Positions 43,503 to 52,645 of a stretch of 64,000 bases of DNA are shown piece after piece; the stretch's first letter is position 1; every line of letters starts with the position of its first letter. The DNA comes from Fretibacter rubidus (GTDB taxonomy: Bacteria; Pseudomonadota; Alphaproteobacteria; Caulobacterales; Maricaulaceae), in NCBI RefSeq assembly GCF_041429785.1, contig NZ_CP163423.1, forward strand, positions 2,914,001 to 2,978,000, given 5' to 3'. Position numbers and translations under genes: made by a program. The notes beneath the pieces are model-generated. The model was not told the origin of the DNA. It saw nothing but the letters and a program-made list of their open reading frames with translations, and ran no database searches.

Positions 43503-44276
43503 ATGTTTGAGGCCTTCTTTTCATCAACATCTGGTTTTTCAACGCTGTTTTGGGTCAGTGCCGTTGTGTCTGTGCTTATCACGGGCGTCTCTAAGGGCGG
43601 CTTTGGCGGGCTGGCCTTGCTTGCGGTGCCGTTAATGGCGCTGACCATCTCGCCTATTCAAGCGGCGGGCATTATGCTGCCAATATTAATCGTCATGGAT
43701 TGGGTCAGCGTCTGGAGTTACCGCAAACATTGGGACAAACGCATTTTGATATTGATGTTGCCTGCTGCCGTGGCGGGGATTGCCGTTGGCGGATTGCTGG
43801 CGGGTTATGTGAATGATCAATTTGTGCGGCTTTGCGTCGGCTTCATTGCGGTCGGATTTGCGGCTTACGCCGTGTTAAAACCCAAAGCGGCTGGCGGCTT
43901 TATTGTCGGCCATAAACCGCTGGGTGCGCTATCGGGATTTGTTGCAGGGTTCACCAGCTTTATCGCCCATGCTGGCGGGCCGCCGTTTCAAGCCTACACA
44001 ATACCGCAAGGATTTGAAAAACGCATATATGCCGGCACGGCGGTGATGTTTTTCTTTATCGTCAATATGGTGAAAGTCGTGCCCTATGCCATGCTTGGTC
44101 AGTTTGATACAACCAATCTGACGACGTCTCTTATCCTTATCCCTCTGGCACCGATTGGAGTGTTGTTTGGGGTCTGGCTGATTAAGCGCATTGATCAAGA
44201 TTTGTTTTACAAAATCCTATACGGTTTGATTTTTGTGGTTGGATTAAAGCTGCTCTGGGACGGATTTGGGTTTTAG
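43503..44276 (+). CDS. TauE/SafE family sulfite/organosulfonate exporter
   Basis: A 257-residue polytopic membrane protein with about seven or eight helices and the two-repeat layout of the TauE/SafE family. It has the VSKGGFGGLALLAVPLMAL motif near residues 29-47, and a second repeat motif GFTSFIAHAGGPPFQAY near residue 148. Probable role is export of small anions such as sulfite or sulfoacetate; the substrate is not deducible here. Its TAG overlaps the stop of the convergent flavoprotein gene. Confidence 0.93.
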   Translation: MFEAFFSSTSGFSTLFWVSAVVSVLITGVSKGGFGGLALLAVPLMALTISPIQAAGIMLPILIVMDWVSVWSYRKHWDKRILILMLPAAVAGIAVGGLLAGYVNDQFVRLCVGFIAVGFAAYAVLKPKAAGGFIVGHKPLGALSGFVAGFTSFIAHAGGPPFQAYTIPQGFEKRIYAGTAVMFFFIVNMVKVVPYAMLGQFDTTNLTTSLILIPLAPIGVLFGVWLIKRIDQDLFYKILYGLIFVVGLKLLWDGFGF

Positions 44277-45469
44277 CAAACCTCCCCGCAGGCCACGCCA
44301 GACGCCCACGCCCATTGAAAATTATGACCGCCCAAATGGCCCGTCACATCGACAACTTCACCGATAAAATACAGCCCAGGCACAGAACGCGTCTCCATCG
44401 TCTTTGACGATAGCGCGTCCGTATTCACCCCGCCTTTGGTCACCTCGGCCGTGCGGTAACCCTCTGATCCCGCAGGTTTCACGCGCCATTCTGATGCCAT
44501 AAGGGACAGGTTCAATATGGCTTTATCCGATAGATCCGCGAGGCGCTGGGCCTTTTCTTGGGCGGCGATGCTATCGGCAATACGGGCGGGGATAAATTGC
44601 GCGAGCCAATTAGCGGGGCTAATACGCGGGCGTGCGAGGCGGTCTTCTTTTAATCGGGCCGTCAAATCTGTACCGGGGGCCATGTTAATTGTAATGCTAT
44701 CGCCCGGTTCCCAATAGCTGCTAATTTGTAACACAGCAGGGCCAGACAGGCCGCGGTGGGTGAATAACATCGCCTCGTCAAAGACAGCTTTGGCGTGAGA
44801 AATTGTGGTATCAACGCTAACACCTGACAGAGATTTAAGCGTGTCTTTCAAACTATCGGTGAACGTCAGCGGCACAAGCGCGGGCACAGTGTCCACAATA
44901 TCCAAACCAAAGCGTTCTGCGATTTCATAGCCAAAACGCGACGCGCCCATTTTGGGAATGGAGGGCCCGCCCGTGGCAATGACGACTGCGTCCGCTGTGA
45001 CGCTTTGATGTTCTAAGACCACAGTGAAGCGTTCCTCGCCGCCTGTACCGTCCGTGCCTTTTTTAACGTCCAGCACCTGTGTGCCGAGCCACAAATCGCA
45101 GCCGCCTTTGTCACATTCGGATAAAAGCATGTCGATAATCTCTTGACTGCGACCATCACAAAAAAGCTGTCCTTTGGTTTTTTCGTGCCAGGCAATGCCG
45201 TATGAATTGACCAAATCGATAAAGTCCTGCGCGCTATAGCGGCCCAAAGCGGATTTACAAAAATGCGGATTTTGGGAAATGAAATTATCAGGCCCACAGT
45301 AGATATTCGTGAAATTACAGCGACCACCGCCCGAAATGCGTATCTTCTCGCCAGGTTTATCGGCGCTATCAATCATCAGCACACGCCGCCCGCGCGCACC
45401 AGCCGCCGCGCCGCACATCAGACCCGCAGCCCCCGCCCCAATAATAATCACGTCATAAGAGGCCGCCAT
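44273..45469 (-). CDS. HI0933-type NAD(P)/FAD-dependent oxidoreductase
   Basis: A 398-residue flavoprotein of the HI0933/YhiN family. The FAD-binding motif GAGAAGLMCG is at the N-terminus, followed by the characteristic ISGGGRCNFTN and the C-terminal GGVNTD...GLYFIGEVVDVTGHLGGHNFQWAWASG. The physiological substrate is unknown for this family. It converges with the TauE gene (4-bp overlap of stops), and the DUF481 genes diverge from its start. Confidence 0.93.
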   Translation of the reverse strand: MAASYDVIIIGAGAAGLMCGAAAGARGRRVLMIDSADKPGEKIRISGGGRCNFTNIYCGPDNFISQNPHFCKSALGRYSAQDFIDLVNSYGIAWHEKTKGQLFCDGRSQEIIDMLLSECDKGGCDLWLGTQVLDVKKGTDGTGGEERFTVVLEHQSVTADAVVIATGGPSIPKMGASRFGYEIAERFGLDIVDTVPALVPLTFTDSLKDTLKSLSGVSVDTTISHAKAVFDEAMLFTHRGLSGPAVLQISSYWEPGDSITINMAPGTDLTARLKEDRLARPRISPANWLAQFIPARIADSIAAQEKAQRLADLSDKAILNLSLMASEWRVKPAGSEGYRTAEVTKGGVNTDALSSKTMETRSVPGLYFIGEVVDVTGHLGGHNFQWAWASGVACGEVC

Positions 45470-45582
45470 GCGATACTTTCAAAAAAAACTAAAATGTGAG
45501 CTGCCATAGCTTGGCAAGCGGGCCGCACGCAAGTAGGCATATTGTGCATTGACCACTCTGATACATCCGGCAGGACTTTCCC

Positions 45583-46314
45583 ATGAAACTTTTATCGACA
45601 TTTTGCGGCGCGGCCGCTCTTATTGCTATGACATCTATTGCGCCGTCTGCGTTGGCGGCCCCCATTCTTGGGTGGAGCGGCGAGGCCGCAGTCACAGGAT
45701 CAAAAACCACAGGCAATACGGAAACCACAGACCTAGGCGTGAACCTGAAACTGAAACGAGAATTTGGCGATTTCCGTCATAAATTTAAAGGCCGCTTTGA
45801 TTATGGTAAAAACAAAGGCAACCGCAATAAACAACGCCTTGGCCTTGGCTATCAAGTTGAGCGCGATGTGTCAGAACGCCTGTTTATCTTGGGCACAGCC
45901 GATTATTTCCAAGATGACTTTGGCGCGTTTGAGGAAGGCTATTATGTCGGTGCCGGTTTTGGGTATAAGGTCTTGATGAACGACCCCACGCAATGGGATT
46001 TATCGGGCGGCATTGGTTACCGCGAACAAACACCGCAAAACGAGACCACCCCCGCCAAGGAAGAAGTCGCGCTGCAATTGCGCTCAGATTTTGACCACGC
46101 ACTTAACGACGCTGTCTCCATCTACAACAATACAGAACTGCTACATTCTAAATCAGATACCTATATTTGGAATGAAATTGGCCTGAACGCCAAGTTGATG
46201 GGAGATTTGGCGGCGCGTATTTCCTACCGCATCGATAATCATTCGACTGTGCCAGCGGGACGAAAAAAGACAGATACCATCACCCGCATTGGTGTTGTCT
46301 ATAAAATGAAATAA
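45583..46314 (+). CDS. DUF481 domain outer-membrane-type protein (copy 1)
   Basis: A 243-residue exported protein. A signal peptide ends at SALA before APILGW; the rest is alternating beta-strand sequence of the DUF481/YdiY type, with SGEAAVTGSKTTGNTETTD at the start and DNHSTVPAGRKKTDTITRIGVVYKM at the end. It is predicted to form a small outer-membrane barrel of unknown function; some relatives are salt-induced. A close tandem paralogue follows at 46437. Confidence 0.88.
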   Translation: MKLLSTFCGAAALIAMTSIAPSALAAPILGWSGEAAVTGSKTTGNTETTDLGVNLKLKREFGDFRHKFKGRFDYGKNKGNRNKQRLGLGYQVERDVSERLFILGTADYFQDDFGAFEEGYYVGAGFGYKVLMNDPTQWDLSGGIGYREQTPQNETTPAKEEVALQLRSDFDHALNDAVSIYNNTELLHSKSDTYIWNEIGLNAKLMGDLAARISYRIDNHSTVPAGRKKTDTITRIGVVYKMK

Positions 46315-46436
46315 CCTTGAAAGAAAACAATCTGCCCGCTTTGCAATTAGCCCGCTTTGTCAGTCTGCGTTCATAATCTGTTAGGCATGTCCCGCTACAC
46401 GCCCCGATAAGGGGACAATTAGCGAAAGGACATGTT

Positions 46437-47171
46437 ATGACACATGCACAAAAATTAATGTCTGCAACCGCAACTGTTGCAATCACACTGGCTTTATCAA
46501 CATCCGCACTGGCCAATCCGCTGGCGGGATGGTCAGGCGAAGCGGCCCTGACGGGGTCCAAGACCACAGGCAATACGGAAACAACAGACATCGGCCTGGC
46601 CCTTGATTTGACCAAGACAGACGGGCCGTGGCGCAATAAATTTAACGCCAGCTTTGATTACGGCGAAACATCCAACATTAAAAATCGCCAGCGCCTTGTA
46701 CTGGGCTACCAAATTGAACGCGATATTAATGACCGCCTCTTTGGTTATGCCAATGCCGATTATTTCCAAGATGATTTCGGCGCATTTGAAACCGGTTATT
46801 TTGTTGGTGGTGGCCTCGGTTATAAGCTTGTCCTACCAGAGCCTTTGGCCTGGGACATCACAGGCGGCGCGGGTTACCGGTCGCAAAAAACGCAAGGGCC
46901 GCTGTCTGTCACAGAGAACGAATTTGCCTTGAACGGTCGCTCTGAAATTGATTATCAATTTAATGACGCCGTCAGTGCCTATAATAATACAGAGATTTTG
47001 TGGTCTGATTCAGACACCTATATCTGGAACGAAGTCGGCCTGACCGCACAGTTAATGGGCAATTTGGCTGCGCGCGCATCGTTTCGTATTGATAACCATT
47101 CGACCGTGCCTTTGGGCCGCGAAAAGACTGACACCATCACACGTATCGGCGTCGTTTATACCCTCAACTAG
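46437..47171 (+). CDS. DUF481 domain outer-membrane-type protein (copy 2)
   Basis: A 244-residue paralogue of the preceding gene, sharing LAGWSGEAALTGSKTTGNTETTD, ADYFQDDFGAFE.GY, and SDTYIWNE.GL and the same C-terminus. Signal peptide ends at SALA before NPLAGW. GAAAGGA precedes the ATG, and the 122-bp gap contains a CCCC-gataa-GGGG hairpin (46402-46414) and a repeated cccgctttg, so it may have its own expression control. The pair is a clear tandem duplication. Confidence 0.88.
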   Translation: MTHAQKLMSATATVAITLALSTSALANPLAGWSGEAALTGSKTTGNTETTDIGLALDLTKTDGPWRNKFNASFDYGETSNIKNRQRLVLGYQIERDINDRLFGYANADYFQDDFGAFETGYFVGGGLGYKLVLPEPLAWDITGGAGYRSQKTQGPLSVTENEFALNGRSEIDYQFNDAVSAYNNTEILWSDSDTYIWNEVGLTAQLMGNLAARASFRIDNHSTVPLGREKTDTITRIGVVYTLN

Positions 47172-47245
47172 GGCACAGCCATTTTAACTGAATTGGCATT
47201 TGCGTCCCTTTAGCCTTCGCGCTATAGGGGCGCTCGCTGCTGAAT

Positions 47246-47336
47246 GGTGAGGTGGCCGAGTGGTTTAAGGCGCACGCTTGGAAAGCGTGTGTAGGTTAGT
47301 AGCCTACCGTGGGTTCGAATCCCATCCTCACCTCCA
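47246..47336 (+). tRNA. tRNA-Ser (anticodon GGA)
   Basis: The acceptor stem GGTGAGG / CCTCACC, the D arm, an anticodon stem CACGC/GCGTG with loop TTGGAAA (anticodon GGA, 47280-47282), a long class-II variable arm (GTAGG/CCTAC) and a GTTCGAAT T loop are all present. CCA is encoded (47334-47336). The base before CCA (position 73) reads T, while serine tRNAs usually have G there. A weak -10-like GCTATA (47221-47226) lies upstream. It reads UCC and UCU codons. Confidence 0.96.
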
Positions 47337-47443
47337 GTGCGGCACCTCCAGCGGGGCAACTCTAGCGAGGCATCCCCCAAAGCTCCCTCTTACAAATTTG
47401 GAACGTCATTATCTTTTGCGCATTGATTATGCAGGAGGTTTAT

Positions 47444-47758
47444 ATGACAAACTCAAATCATAATATTATGGCGGTCGATAGCGCGCTTGGCGGTGATGCA
47501 GGACAGCCTGGCATTGCCCAGCCTGTGACACTCGACGAGGTGCGTGATATTTTTTTATCCAATCGTCCAACATTAGAACGCCAAACAAAATTACAAACGA
47601 TGCGCCGTGACCTGATTGCTAGACATAGCGCAGATACAGAAAGCGGCTTTGACGCGCTTATTGCCGAAATTGACCGCGGTATCGCAATTTTATCTGGCAA
47701 TCCTATCGGCAGCGCCAGTCCCGACGTTTTGCGCAAAACAGATAAAGGACCCGCATGA
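47444..47758 (+). CDS. Small hypothetical protein
   Basis: A 104-residue hydrophilic protein with no signal or membrane segment. An excellent ribosome site (AGGAGG, 47433-47438) lies five bases before the ATG at 47444. Charged helix-like stretches (RQTKLQTMRRDLIARHSADTESG) dominate the middle. I do not recognise it. Its stop overlaps the start of the peroxiredoxin-like gene (ATGA), so the two are co-translated and may act together in stress handling; that is inference. Confidence 0.75.
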   Translation: MTNSNHNIMAVDSALGGDAGQPGIAQPVTLDEVRDIFLSNRPTLERQTKLQTMRRDLIARHSADTESGFDALIAEIDRGIAILSGNPIGSASPDVLRKTDKGPA

Positions 47759-48285
47759 TGGCCCAGACATTAACACCCAAATCACCCCTACCAGACTTAG
47801 ATTTACCCCTTGTCGGCGGCGGTCAGTTTAAACCCACGCAAAGCGATGTGAAAGATTTTCAAATCCTTGTGTTTTACAGGGGATTACACTGTCCGAAATG
47901 CAAAGACCATTTACGCGACATTGATAGCCAATTTAAAGACTTATCAGATCAAGGTCTAAGCCTCACAGCGATTAGTATGGATAGTCAAGAGCGCGCAGAG
48001 CAGACAAAAGCTGATTGGGGAATAGAGCATCTACCCATTGCTTATGGCTTGGGTATTTTGGACGCTAAAGCTTATGGATTATTTTTATCTGATAAGCGCG
48101 AAGGCAGTGACGAGCCAGCGCTCTTCTCAGAACCCGCCATCATGGTGGCAAAACCAGACGGTGCCCTTTATGCGCAATATATTCAAAATACACCTTTTGG
48201 CAGGCCTCCCATGAAAGACATTGCTGCGGGGCTCGCGTTTGTCAAAAAGCACGATTACCCGACGCGCGGAACGTCTGTCGCTTAG
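47755..48285 (+). CDS. Peroxiredoxin-like (AhpC/TSA, thioredoxin-fold) protein
   Basis: A 176-residue redoxin. The thioredoxin-fold motif with CPKC (Cys46 and Cys49) follows VFYRGLH, matching the redoxin/peroxiredoxin-like family rather than classic thioredoxin. The later SEPAIMVAKPDG.LY strand is also typical. No signal peptide, so cytosolic. Probably reduces peroxides or disulfides; electron donor unknown. It converges with the ppk2 gene after 12 bp. Confidence 0.88.
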   Translation: MMAQTLTPKSPLPDLDLPLVGGGQFKPTQSDVKDFQILVFYRGLHCPKCKDHLRDIDSQFKDLSDQGLSLTAISMDSQERAEQTKADWGIEHLPIAYGLGILDAKAYGLFLSDKREGSDEPALFSEPAIMVAKPDGALYAQYIQNTPFGRPPMKDIAAGLAFVKKHDYPTRGTSVA

Positions 48286-48297
48286 ACCATATCTGTC

Positions 48298-49098
48298 TTA
48301 ATCAATTTCATAATCCTCGATCCGGTAACCTGGGTCGGGGTATTGTGGGTTCATCGCCTCTAAGCTTTCGCGGACAATAGCTGTAATAATGGCTTTGCGC
48401 GTTGTGCGGCTGTCGGATGGGATGACGTGCCACGGGGCATGGTCCGTGGATGTGCGCTGCACCATGGTCTCATAAGCGTCCATAAAATCTGGCCAAAGGG
48501 CGCGGTCAACCAAATCACCCGGATTAAATTTCCAGCGCTTCCCAGGCTCGATAAGGCGTTCGCGTAGGCGCTCGCCTTGCGTCTCTTTGGATATATTGAG
48601 CATGAACTTTAGGATTGTCGTGCCGTTTTCGCTCAGGTGCTTTTCAAATGCATTTATCTGCTCATAGCGCTGCTCTATCGCAGTAGCGTCTTTATAACCT
48701 TTGACTTTCACGACCAGTACATCTTCATAATGGGACCGATTAAACACGGTAATCTGCCCCGCCTTTGGGCAGACATTATGCACACGCCAGAGATAGTCAT
48801 GGGCGAGTTCGGTCTTGCTCGGCGCTTTAAAGGCGGCGACTGTGACATTAAGCGGGGGCGTGCGCGCGAATATCGCCGCCGTCGTGCTGTCTTTGCCCGA
48901 TGTGTCCATCCCCTGCAGGACAATCAGAACAGAGCGGTTGGCTTCGCTGTAAAGACGGTGAGCGATATCGGCTATGACTTTGCCGTCCTCATTAATCTTA
49001 TCTTTGGCGTTAGATTTACGATCAAATAACGAGACGCGCGTGGGATGATCACTTAGGCGAAATCCCGCTGCGTCTTTGATTTTGAAATTATCCATCAT
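48298..49098 (-). CDS. ppk2: Polyphosphate kinase 2 family protein
   Basis: A 266-residue PPK2-type enzyme that transfers phosphate between polyphosphate and nucleotides. The Walker A motif is GMDTSGKDSTT and Walker B lies in FNRSHYEDVLVVKV. PPK2 lid residues (HDYLWRVH and RLIEPGKRWKFNPGD) are present. The single-domain size suggests a short class of PPK2; whether it favours NDP or NMP cannot be read. ATGs at 49098 and 49095 are both possible; AGGAA lies upstream. Confidence 0.93.
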   Translation of the reverse strand: MMDNFKIKDAAGFRLSDHPTRVSLFDRKSNAKDKINEDGKVIADIAHRLYSEANRSVLIVLQGMDTSGKDSTTAAIFARTPPLNVTVAAFKAPSKTELAHDYLWRVHNVCPKAGQITVFNRSHYEDVLVVKVKGYKDATAIEQRYEQINAFEKHLSENGTTILKFMLNISKETQGERLRERLIEPGKRWKFNPGDLVDRALWPDFMDAYETMVQRTSTDHAPWHVIPSDSRTTRKAIITAIVRESLEAMNPQYPDPGYRIEDYEID

Positions 49099-49266
49099 GA
49101 CGGTTATTCCTATTGCACTGTTTTTTTGACCTACTCTGCCTATGAAGCCAGTCTTTACCAAGGTTTAATTTCACACTTTCTTAAGGCTTTTTTTTAAGGC
49201 AACCTTTATGCCTAACTCTTACTGTGTCGTTATTCTGTAAACGGTGAAGGATGTTGGGCGACCGTC

Positions 49267-50430
49267 ATGACACGCAATGTAAATAATAATGTGGGGCGCA
49301 AAGTCTGTAGCACCCTGAAAAGCTACCGCAACAATACAGCGGGTAATTTTGCTGTTACTTGGGCGCTTGCGGCCCTACCCCTTATGTTGTCGATTTCTAT
49401 CGCCGTTGATTTGCTGAACATGAACCGCGTGCAGGTCGATCTGCAAACAGCCGTTGATAATGCCGCGCTAACCGCCGTGATGCCCACACAATATACTGAT
49501 AGTGAACGCAAAGCCTTTGCCGAAAATGTGTTTTTTGACAATTTAGCAGGCCGAGAGAAATACGACCCGAAAGCAGTGGCCACTGCTACCCGCGAAGAAG
49601 TCGTGATTACCGCCAGTGCGACAGTTCCGACCCTTTTAGGGGGGATGATTGGACATACGGAGAATAATATTAAGGTCAGCGCAACGGCAAATCTAAGCAC
49701 GGCCGACGTGGTTTGCGTTCTTGCGTTAGACCCTAGCGGAGAAAATGCGATTACATTTGAAGATAGCGCGAATTTCTCCGCGCCCGCTTGTTCTGTGCAG
49801 GCCAATTCAGTCCACAAAAACGCAATCGTTTCCTCATCTAGCATTAACCCGTCGGCCAAATCATTCTGTTCATCTGGCGGCAGCAAAGGCGACTTTGATC
49901 CCTATATCCGCAATGAATGCTCCCCGATTGCCGACCCCTATGCTCTTAAATCGCCTGCCTATCCAGGCAAGGACTGTGATTTTAAAAATGACATCGACGT
50001 CATTGGCGCAAATACCTCAGAAACATTAATGGACGTCGTGCCAACGGATTTGGACATCATCCCAAATAATACAGTAATGAGTCCCGGTACCTATTGCAAA
50101 GGCCTATCAATTACTGGGGCCAATGTGACCTTTCAACCCGGCATATATTACCTCGGCGGGGAACTCCACTTCTCGCAATACGCGCAGCTTAAAGGTGACC
50201 GCGTTACTTTCGTGATGATGGGTAAAAAAAAAAAGGCCGGATTATTATTGAGGAAGGCGCGGTGGCCGATTTGCGCGCGCCAGACAGCGGAGAGACAGAG
50301 GGCGTTGTGTTCTGGCAAGTTAATGAAAGCTTTGGCAAAACGATTTCTGGTAAAGGGGCCAAGTCTAAGAGTAAAAAAAATGCGAAAACTGAAATCAGTA
50401 TCATTCGATCAGGCGCGAGCATCAATATAA
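49267..50430 (+). CDS. TadG-like pilus assembly protein, frame broken at A11
   Basis: The frame opens with an N-terminal TadE/TadG-type helix (NFAVTWALAALPLMLSISIAVDLLNMNR) and the VQVDLQTAVDNAALTAV motif, then an extracytoplasmic Cys/Asn/Ser-rich domain through about residue 320. At an A11 run (50224-50234) the sequence switches to a basic, unlikely tail (AGLLLRKARWPICARQTAERQ) and stops at 50430. In the +2 frame after the run, the expected domain continues to 50633. A one-base change (11 to 12 A) would restore a ~455-residue protein. Cause may be sequencing error, decay, or slippage. Confidence 0.8.
   Translation: MTRNVNNNVGRKVCSTLKSYRNNTAGNFAVTWALAALPLMLSISIAVDLLNMNRVQVDLQTAVDNAALTAVMPTQYTDSERKAFAENVFFDNLAGREKYDPKAVATATREEVVITASATVPTLLGGMIGHTENNIKVSATANLSTADVVCVLALDPSGENAITFEDSANFSAPACSVQANSVHKNAIVSSSSINPSAKSFCSSGGSKGDFDPYIRNECSPIADPYALKSPAYPGKDCDFKNDIDVIGANTSETLMDVVPTDLDIIPNNTVMSPGTYCKGLSITGANVTFQPGIYYLGGELHFSQYAQLKGDRVTFVMMGKKKKAGLLLRKARWPICARQTAERQRALCSGKLMKALAKRFLVKGPSLRVKKMRKLKSVSFDQARASI
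50224..50234 (+). repeat. A11 homopolymer in the TadG-like gene
   Basis: Eleven consecutive A lie exactly where the reading frame of the TadG-like gene changes. Runs of this length slip during transcription and replication, so some product may be made in the restored frame. It is the likely point of the disruption. Confidence 0.85.
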
Positions 50431-50633
50431 TTGGTGCCGTCTATTTGCCCAATCAGGCGCTCGTTATCAGTAGTGATAAACCTGTGGCGTCTAAAAGTCC
50501 GGCGACCTCACTGATTGCTAAATCAGTTCACTTCACCGATAAATCCAGTGTTGTCGTGCGCGTGAACCACGAAGAAGGGGGCATCCCCCCGCAAATTCCA
50601 CGTTCAGATGCGGGTGCTCGGCTGCTTGATTAG
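50235..50633 (+). pseudogene. Out-of-frame C-terminal part of the TadG-like protein
   Basis: About 132 codons in the frame offset from 49267, beginning GRIIIEEGAVADLRAPDSGE right after the A11 run and ending in GARLLD before a TAG. It has good coding-type sequence (SGASINIIGAVYLPNQALVISSD) and a Lys/Ser-rich stretch with a second short A run near 50380. It has no ribosome site of its own, although a GTG at 50262 exists. It is best read as the rest of the gene at 49267. Confidence 0.75.
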
Positions 50634-50651
50634 GCGCTATGCCGCCCAATG

Positions 50652-52469
50652 CTACCCTTCTGCGGCGGCCTTCATCTCTTCAAGCTCTAGCCATTCCATT
50701 TCCAGCGCCTCAAGCGCGTCATTCGTCTCGGCTAGCCGTTCTGAACTGGCCATAAAGCCGTCAGGGTCACGCGTGAAATAATCAGGATCAGCCATAGCCG
50801 TCTCTAGCGTTTTAATCTTTGCTTCCAACGCAGCCATTTCTTTTGGCAAGCTTTCCAAGCGAAACTTATGCTTATAAGACAGCTTGCCAGAAGTGGTGGG
50901 CTCGGATGACGTCGACTTTTGCGGTGTCGACCCAGATTTTGATTTCCCCGCCTGTTTATCTATTTTGCGCGCCCGCACACCTTCGCCGCGTTGATTGACC
51001 ATATCGGTATAACCGCCCGCATAAACCTGCCACCGCCCGTCGCCTTCATATCCAATGGTGCGCGTCACAGTGCGGTCAAGGAAATCCCGGTCATGGCTGA
51101 CAACAATCACGGTTCCTTTGTAATCGGCGACCAGTTCTTGCAGCAAATCAAGCGTTTCCAGATCTAAATCATTCGTGGGTTCATCCAGCACCAGCAAATT
51201 GGACGGCAAACGCAGCCCGCGCGCGAGTTGTAATCGCCCGCGTTCCCCGCCTGATAAAATATGCACAGGGGTGCGCGCTTGTTCAGGGATAAATAGGAAA
51301 TCCTTCATATAGCGAATAACATGCACGGACTGGTCACCGACAATCACACTATCCCCGCCGCCGTCCGTCAGCGCCTCTGATAATGTCCAGTCAGGGTTTA
51401 GGCTCTCGCGCTTTTGATCAATGATCAGCGGCTCTAAATTCACGCCAAGCTCAATACTGCCCGCGTCAGCCTCTAGGCTACCCATGATTAGCTTTAACAG
51501 CGTGGTTTTGCCCGATCCATTGGGGCCGACAATGCCGATACATTCGCCGCGCCCGATAAGCATAGAAAAATCATCAACGATTTTACGCCCATCAAAAGAT
51601 TTTGAAACATGTTTTAATTTGGCAACGGTTTTGCCCGATTTATTCGCGTCTACAACGGTGGCGTTCACCCCGCCCTGCACAGATTTATGGGATTTATGTT
51701 GCGCGCGTAATGTCGCCAAATCCTTCAGCCGTTTGACGTTACGTTTGCGCCGTCCTGACACGCCGTGAACGACCCAGTGTTGTTCACGCACAATCTGCCG
51801 GCCAAGCTTATGCTGGTCCAGTTCTTCTTGTTCAATCAGGGCGTCGCGCCAATCTTCAAAGGCGCCAAAACCTTTATCAAGGTTTCGCGTTTGGCCGCGG
51901 TCCATCCATAATGTGCGGCGCGATAATGTCTCTAAAAACCGTCTATCGTGGGATATCAGCACCAGCGCCGAGGACATAGAGGCAAGCTCACCCTCCAGCC
52001 ATTCAATAACTGGTAAATCAAGGTGGTTAGTTGGCTCGTCCAGCAACAAAACGTCCGGTTCAGGCGCCAATGTGCGAGCAAGCGCCGCGCGCCGCGCTTC
52101 GCCGCCTGATATTGTTTTGGGATCTTCACGGCCTGTCAGGCCTAATTCTTCGAGCAGATATGGTACGCGGTAGGCTTGGTCTGCGCCCTGCATCCCGTCC
52201 AAAATATAATCTTCAACCGTGTCAAAAGCGGTGAGGTCAGGGTCTTGGGGCAGGTAACGCCACGTCACGCCAGGCTTTATAAACCGCTCGCCGTCATCAG
52301 GTTCCACCAGACCAGCGGCGACTTTCAAAAGCGTGGATTTGCCAGAGCCGTTTCGCCCGACAAGGCAAAGCCGTTCACGCGCGCCGACAGAGAACTCACA
52401 CCCTTCTAGCAGCGGGGTGCTGCCAAAGGTCAGGTGAATACCGCTTAATGTCATTAGTGGTGGAGCCAT
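50652..52469 (-). CDS. ABC-F family ATPase (Uup-like)
   Basis: A 605-residue soluble protein with two ABC domains: Walker A GRNGSGKST near residue 42 with SGGEARRA and DEPTNHLDL, then GPNGSGKTT near 320 with SGGERGRLQ and DEPTNDLDLETL. The C-terminal ~70 residues (about 535-605, ALEAKIKTLETAMAD) are a coiled coil like that of Uup. ABC-F proteins act on ribosomes, or on DNA/RNA structures in the Uup branch. The start may be the ATG at 52469 or the one five codons later. Confidence 0.93.
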   Translation of the reverse strand: MAPPLMTLSGIHLTFGSTPLLEGCEFSVGARERLCLVGRNGSGKSTLLKVAAGLVEPDDGERFIKPGVTWRYLPQDPDLTAFDTVEDYILDGMQGADQAYRVPYLLEELGLTGREDPKTISGGEARRAALARTLAPEPDVLLLDEPTNHLDLPVIEWLEGELASMSSALVLISHDRRFLETLSRRTLWMDRGQTRNLDKGFGAFEDWRDALIEQEELDQHKLGRQIVREQHWVVHGVSGRRKRNVKRLKDLATLRAQHKSHKSVQGGVNATVVDANKSGKTVAKLKHVSKSFDGRKIVDDFSMLIGRGECIGIVGPNGSGKTTLLKLIMGSLEADAGSIELGVNLEPLIIDQKRESLNPDWTLSEALTDGGGDSVIVGDQSVHVIRYMKDFLFIPEQARTPVHILSGGERGRLQLARGLRLPSNLLVLDEPTNDLDLETLDLLQELVADYKGTVIVVSHDRDFLDRTVTRTIGYEGDGRWQVYAGGYTDMVNQRGEGVRARKIDKQAGKSKSGSTPQKSTSSEPTTSGKLSYKHKFRLESLPKEMAALEAKIKTLETAMADPDYFTRDPDGFMASSERLAETNDALEALEMEWLELEEMKAAAEG

Positions 52470-52604
52470 GGGCGGGGCTTATCAAAGGGTTCGCCCAATG
52501 TCACCCGCCATTTACGGGGCGTCTGTATTTATATTTTGTTGAAACGATTAGCGCGTCACTGCGTATGTATGGTGTGATTTGTTATTGCCGTCTGAATCAC
52601 CTTT

Positions 52605-52645
52605 GGTCGTAAAAAGAGACGGATAATAAAGACCTTTTTACGACC
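52605..52645. repeat. 12-bp perfect inverted repeat upstream of the MscS-family gene
   Basis: GGTCGTAAAAAG (52605-52616) and CTTTTTACGACC (52634-52645) are exact reverse complements with a 17-bp spacer. Nearby, acaaag (52685-52690) and ctttgt (52697-52702) form a second palindrome just before the start codon. Either could be a regulator site or a hairpin ending leftward transcription. agacggat also recurs at 52617 and near 52665. Confidence 0.7.
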
